Below, piece after piece: positions 63,190-64,000 of a DNA stretch of 64,000 nucleotides (within the stretch, counting starts at the first letter, position 1; every line of letters starts with the position of its first letter). Origin of the DNA: Mogibacterium sp. (GTDB taxonomy: Bacteria > Bacillota > Clostridia > Peptostreptococcales > Anaerovoracaceae); NCBI GenBank assembly GCA_017515425.1, contig JAFWFU010000047.1, positions 1 through 64,000 on the forward strand, read 5' to 3'. The position numbers were made by a program, and so were the translations under genes. The notes beneath the pieces are model-generated. The model did no database searches and was not told the DNA's origin. It worked only from the letters and a program-made list of their open reading frames with translations.

Positions 63190-63300
63190 ATGGTATAAAC
63201 AGCTCGTCCACATCGTCCCATTCATCTTGTATCACAGCAGATACAGGTAGATTTCCCGTCCGTATTTCCTATATGCGATTTCAAGAGGCTTGCTCTCCAC
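63190..63300 (-). pseudogene. Remnant of an ECF-type sigma factor N-terminus
   Basis: From a GTG at 63300 the frame reads VESKPLEIAYRKYGREIYLYLL and then stops. In another frame IQDEWDDVDELF follows directly. Joined, these resemble region 2 of ECF sigma factors (Y-R-K-Y-x-x-E-I-Y-x-Y-L-L, then D-E-x-D-A-D-E-L-F). Only this fragment remains; the rest of 63078-63580 has no intact gene apart from a possible 35-codon frame. Confidence 0.4.
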
Positions 63301-63447
63301 AGTCTCTCCCTTCACAGCGGCTTATACTTATATAACGCATATTCTCAGATAATGTTACAAAAATCAAATCAGGCAGAGGCTATCAACCAGACCCTGCCCA
63401 ACACATAATATCAGTGCTTAAATCGTTCTTTTATGATGACGCTGTCA

Positions 63448-63555
63448 TCATTTTGCGGAAATCATCATATTGAGAATCTCCTCGTCTGTCGAGCGCATAC
63501 CTTCTCTTCCCATCTGCCCGACCCTGGCGATAGTCTCCTCTATATCCTCTACCAT
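63448..63555 (-). CDS. Possible 35-residue protein downstream of fic
   Basis: ATG at 63555 with GGGCGGAGAAG nearby encodes a 35-residue acidic, Met-rich helix (VEDIEETIARVGQMGREG). It begins 25 bases after the fic stop. It could be a small partner of Fic, but the antitoxin motif (S/T)xxxE(G/N) is not complete. Low confidence. Confidence 0.3.
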   Translation of the reverse strand: MVEDIEETIARVGQMGREGMRSTDEEILNMMISAK

Positions 63556-63580
63556 GAATTCTTCTCCGCCCTTATCCTAA

Positions 63581-64000
63581 CTACATAAATACGGATAGCG
63601 TTTTCACCGGCTTTGGCGCTCTGCTCCACGTCTTTATCGTCTGCTCCCTTATGAACTCCTCAAAGCCCGATATTTCTTCCGACTTATCATATATGGCGAG
63701 CGCCATATAGTATAGCTTCTTATCCTCTTCATAAAGAACCGTAGGCGGCAGTCCGTGAGTCATTAAAAAATAATTCATCAAAGTTCTTCCAACCCTGCCA
63801 TTTCCGTCTGCAAAGGGGTGAATTGATTCAAATTTAAGATGCAGATATGCGGCAGCAGTCAGCGCCTTTTCCTCAGGGATATTCGCTATTTCGCCGCAAA
63901 GCGATTTCATATCGTCCGCCACGTCCTCGGGAGCAGAACCGACACCGTCCCCTGTCACATAATCATATATCTTATACTTGCCAGGTCTTTCCCCTTTTTC
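63581..64000 (-). CDS. Fic-domain protein, N-terminus outside window
   Basis: The frame is open to the right edge of the window, so the N-terminal part is missing; 139 residues are visible. The substrate-binding segment YKIYDYVTGDGVGSAPEDV and the active-site motif HPFADGNGRVGRTLMNY are complete, with the catalytic His. Fic proteins transfer AMP or other nucleotides to target proteins. Whether the inhibitory helix is present cannot be seen here. Confidence 0.9.
   Translation of the reverse strand, partial: EKGERPGKYKIYDYVTGDGVGSAPEDVADDMKSLCGEIANIPEEKALTAAAYLHLKFESIHPFADGNGRVGRTLMNYFLMTHGLPPTVLYEEDKKLYYMALAIYDKSEEISGFEEFIREQTIKTWSRAPKPVKTLSVFM

Overview
The window looks like a chromosomal segment of an anaerobic, monoderm Firmicute, probably a member of Clostridia. 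The signs are a Gram-positive style division and cell-wall cluster (mraZ, rsmH, ftsL, a PASTA-domain PBP, mraY, murD, ftsW, murG, ftsQ/divIB, ftsZ), a lipoprotein, ZapA with MutS2, a CIRCE (HrcA) operator before clpB, and a ferredoxin-type 2-oxoacid oxidoreductase. A peptide- or amino-acid-fermenting lineage such as Family XIII/Anaerovoracaceae would fit, but the genus cannot be fixed from this sequence. Nearly every gene lies on the minus strand. The plus-strand exceptions are birA, two small membrane proteins and a LysR regulator.

Layout: 1-2.0 kb is a BspA-like leucine-rich-repeat surface protein that runs off the left edge. 2.3-3.3 kb is gap. 3.4-5.6 kb is a four-gene operon with a lipoprotein carrying two cystatin-like domains, a circularly permuted papain-like protein, an XRE regulator and a Lar-like zinc protein. 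5.8-6.1 kb holds three tRNA genes (fMet, Leu, Asn). 6.3-10.7 kb has an M1-type metallopeptidase, a TPR protein and a radical-SAM-fold protein that has lost its cluster cysteines. 10.7-17.6 kb has argS, mutS2, zapA, an rRNA/tRNA methyltransferase and a frameshifted ftsZ. 17.7-28.4 kb is the dcw cluster, including a MurG-FtsQ fusion. murE, murF, murC and murB are absent from it; a membrane-anchored MurF-like ligase sits elsewhere (48.8 kb) next to ddl and an alpha/beta hydrolase.

28.9-40.2 kb carries nhaC, a nucleoside kinase, a DUF4015 glycoside-hydrolase-like protein, queT under a probable preQ1 riboswitch, glycerate kinase, an 11-residue-repeat protein, a U32 peptidase and birA. 40.5-47.2 kb has a class A PBP with a long Gly-rich tandem-repeat tail, two small membrane proteins, and clpB under a CIRCE operator. 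51.5-58.7 kb is a coherent amino-acid oxidation module: aminotransferase, divergent LysR regulator, OFA-family carboxylate transporter, phosphate acyltransferase and indolepyruvate:ferredoxin oxidoreductase. A nearly identical ~41-bp element occurs upstream of both its aminotransferase and its oxidoreductase genes. 58.7-63.1 kb is a PadR operon with two DUF2812 proteins and further small membrane proteins. The right end has a decayed sigma-factor remnant and a Fic-domain gene cut by the window edge.

A recurring theme is low-complexity sequence. Ser/Gly/Ala/Glu/Lys-rich inserts or tails interrupt or extend otherwise conserved enzymes (ArgS, Ddl, class A PBP, MurG-FtsQ, an OFA transporter, an alpha/beta hydrolase), and simple repeats fill the spacers of the dcw cluster. 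All function statements rest on reading motifs and general family knowledge. No database search was run.
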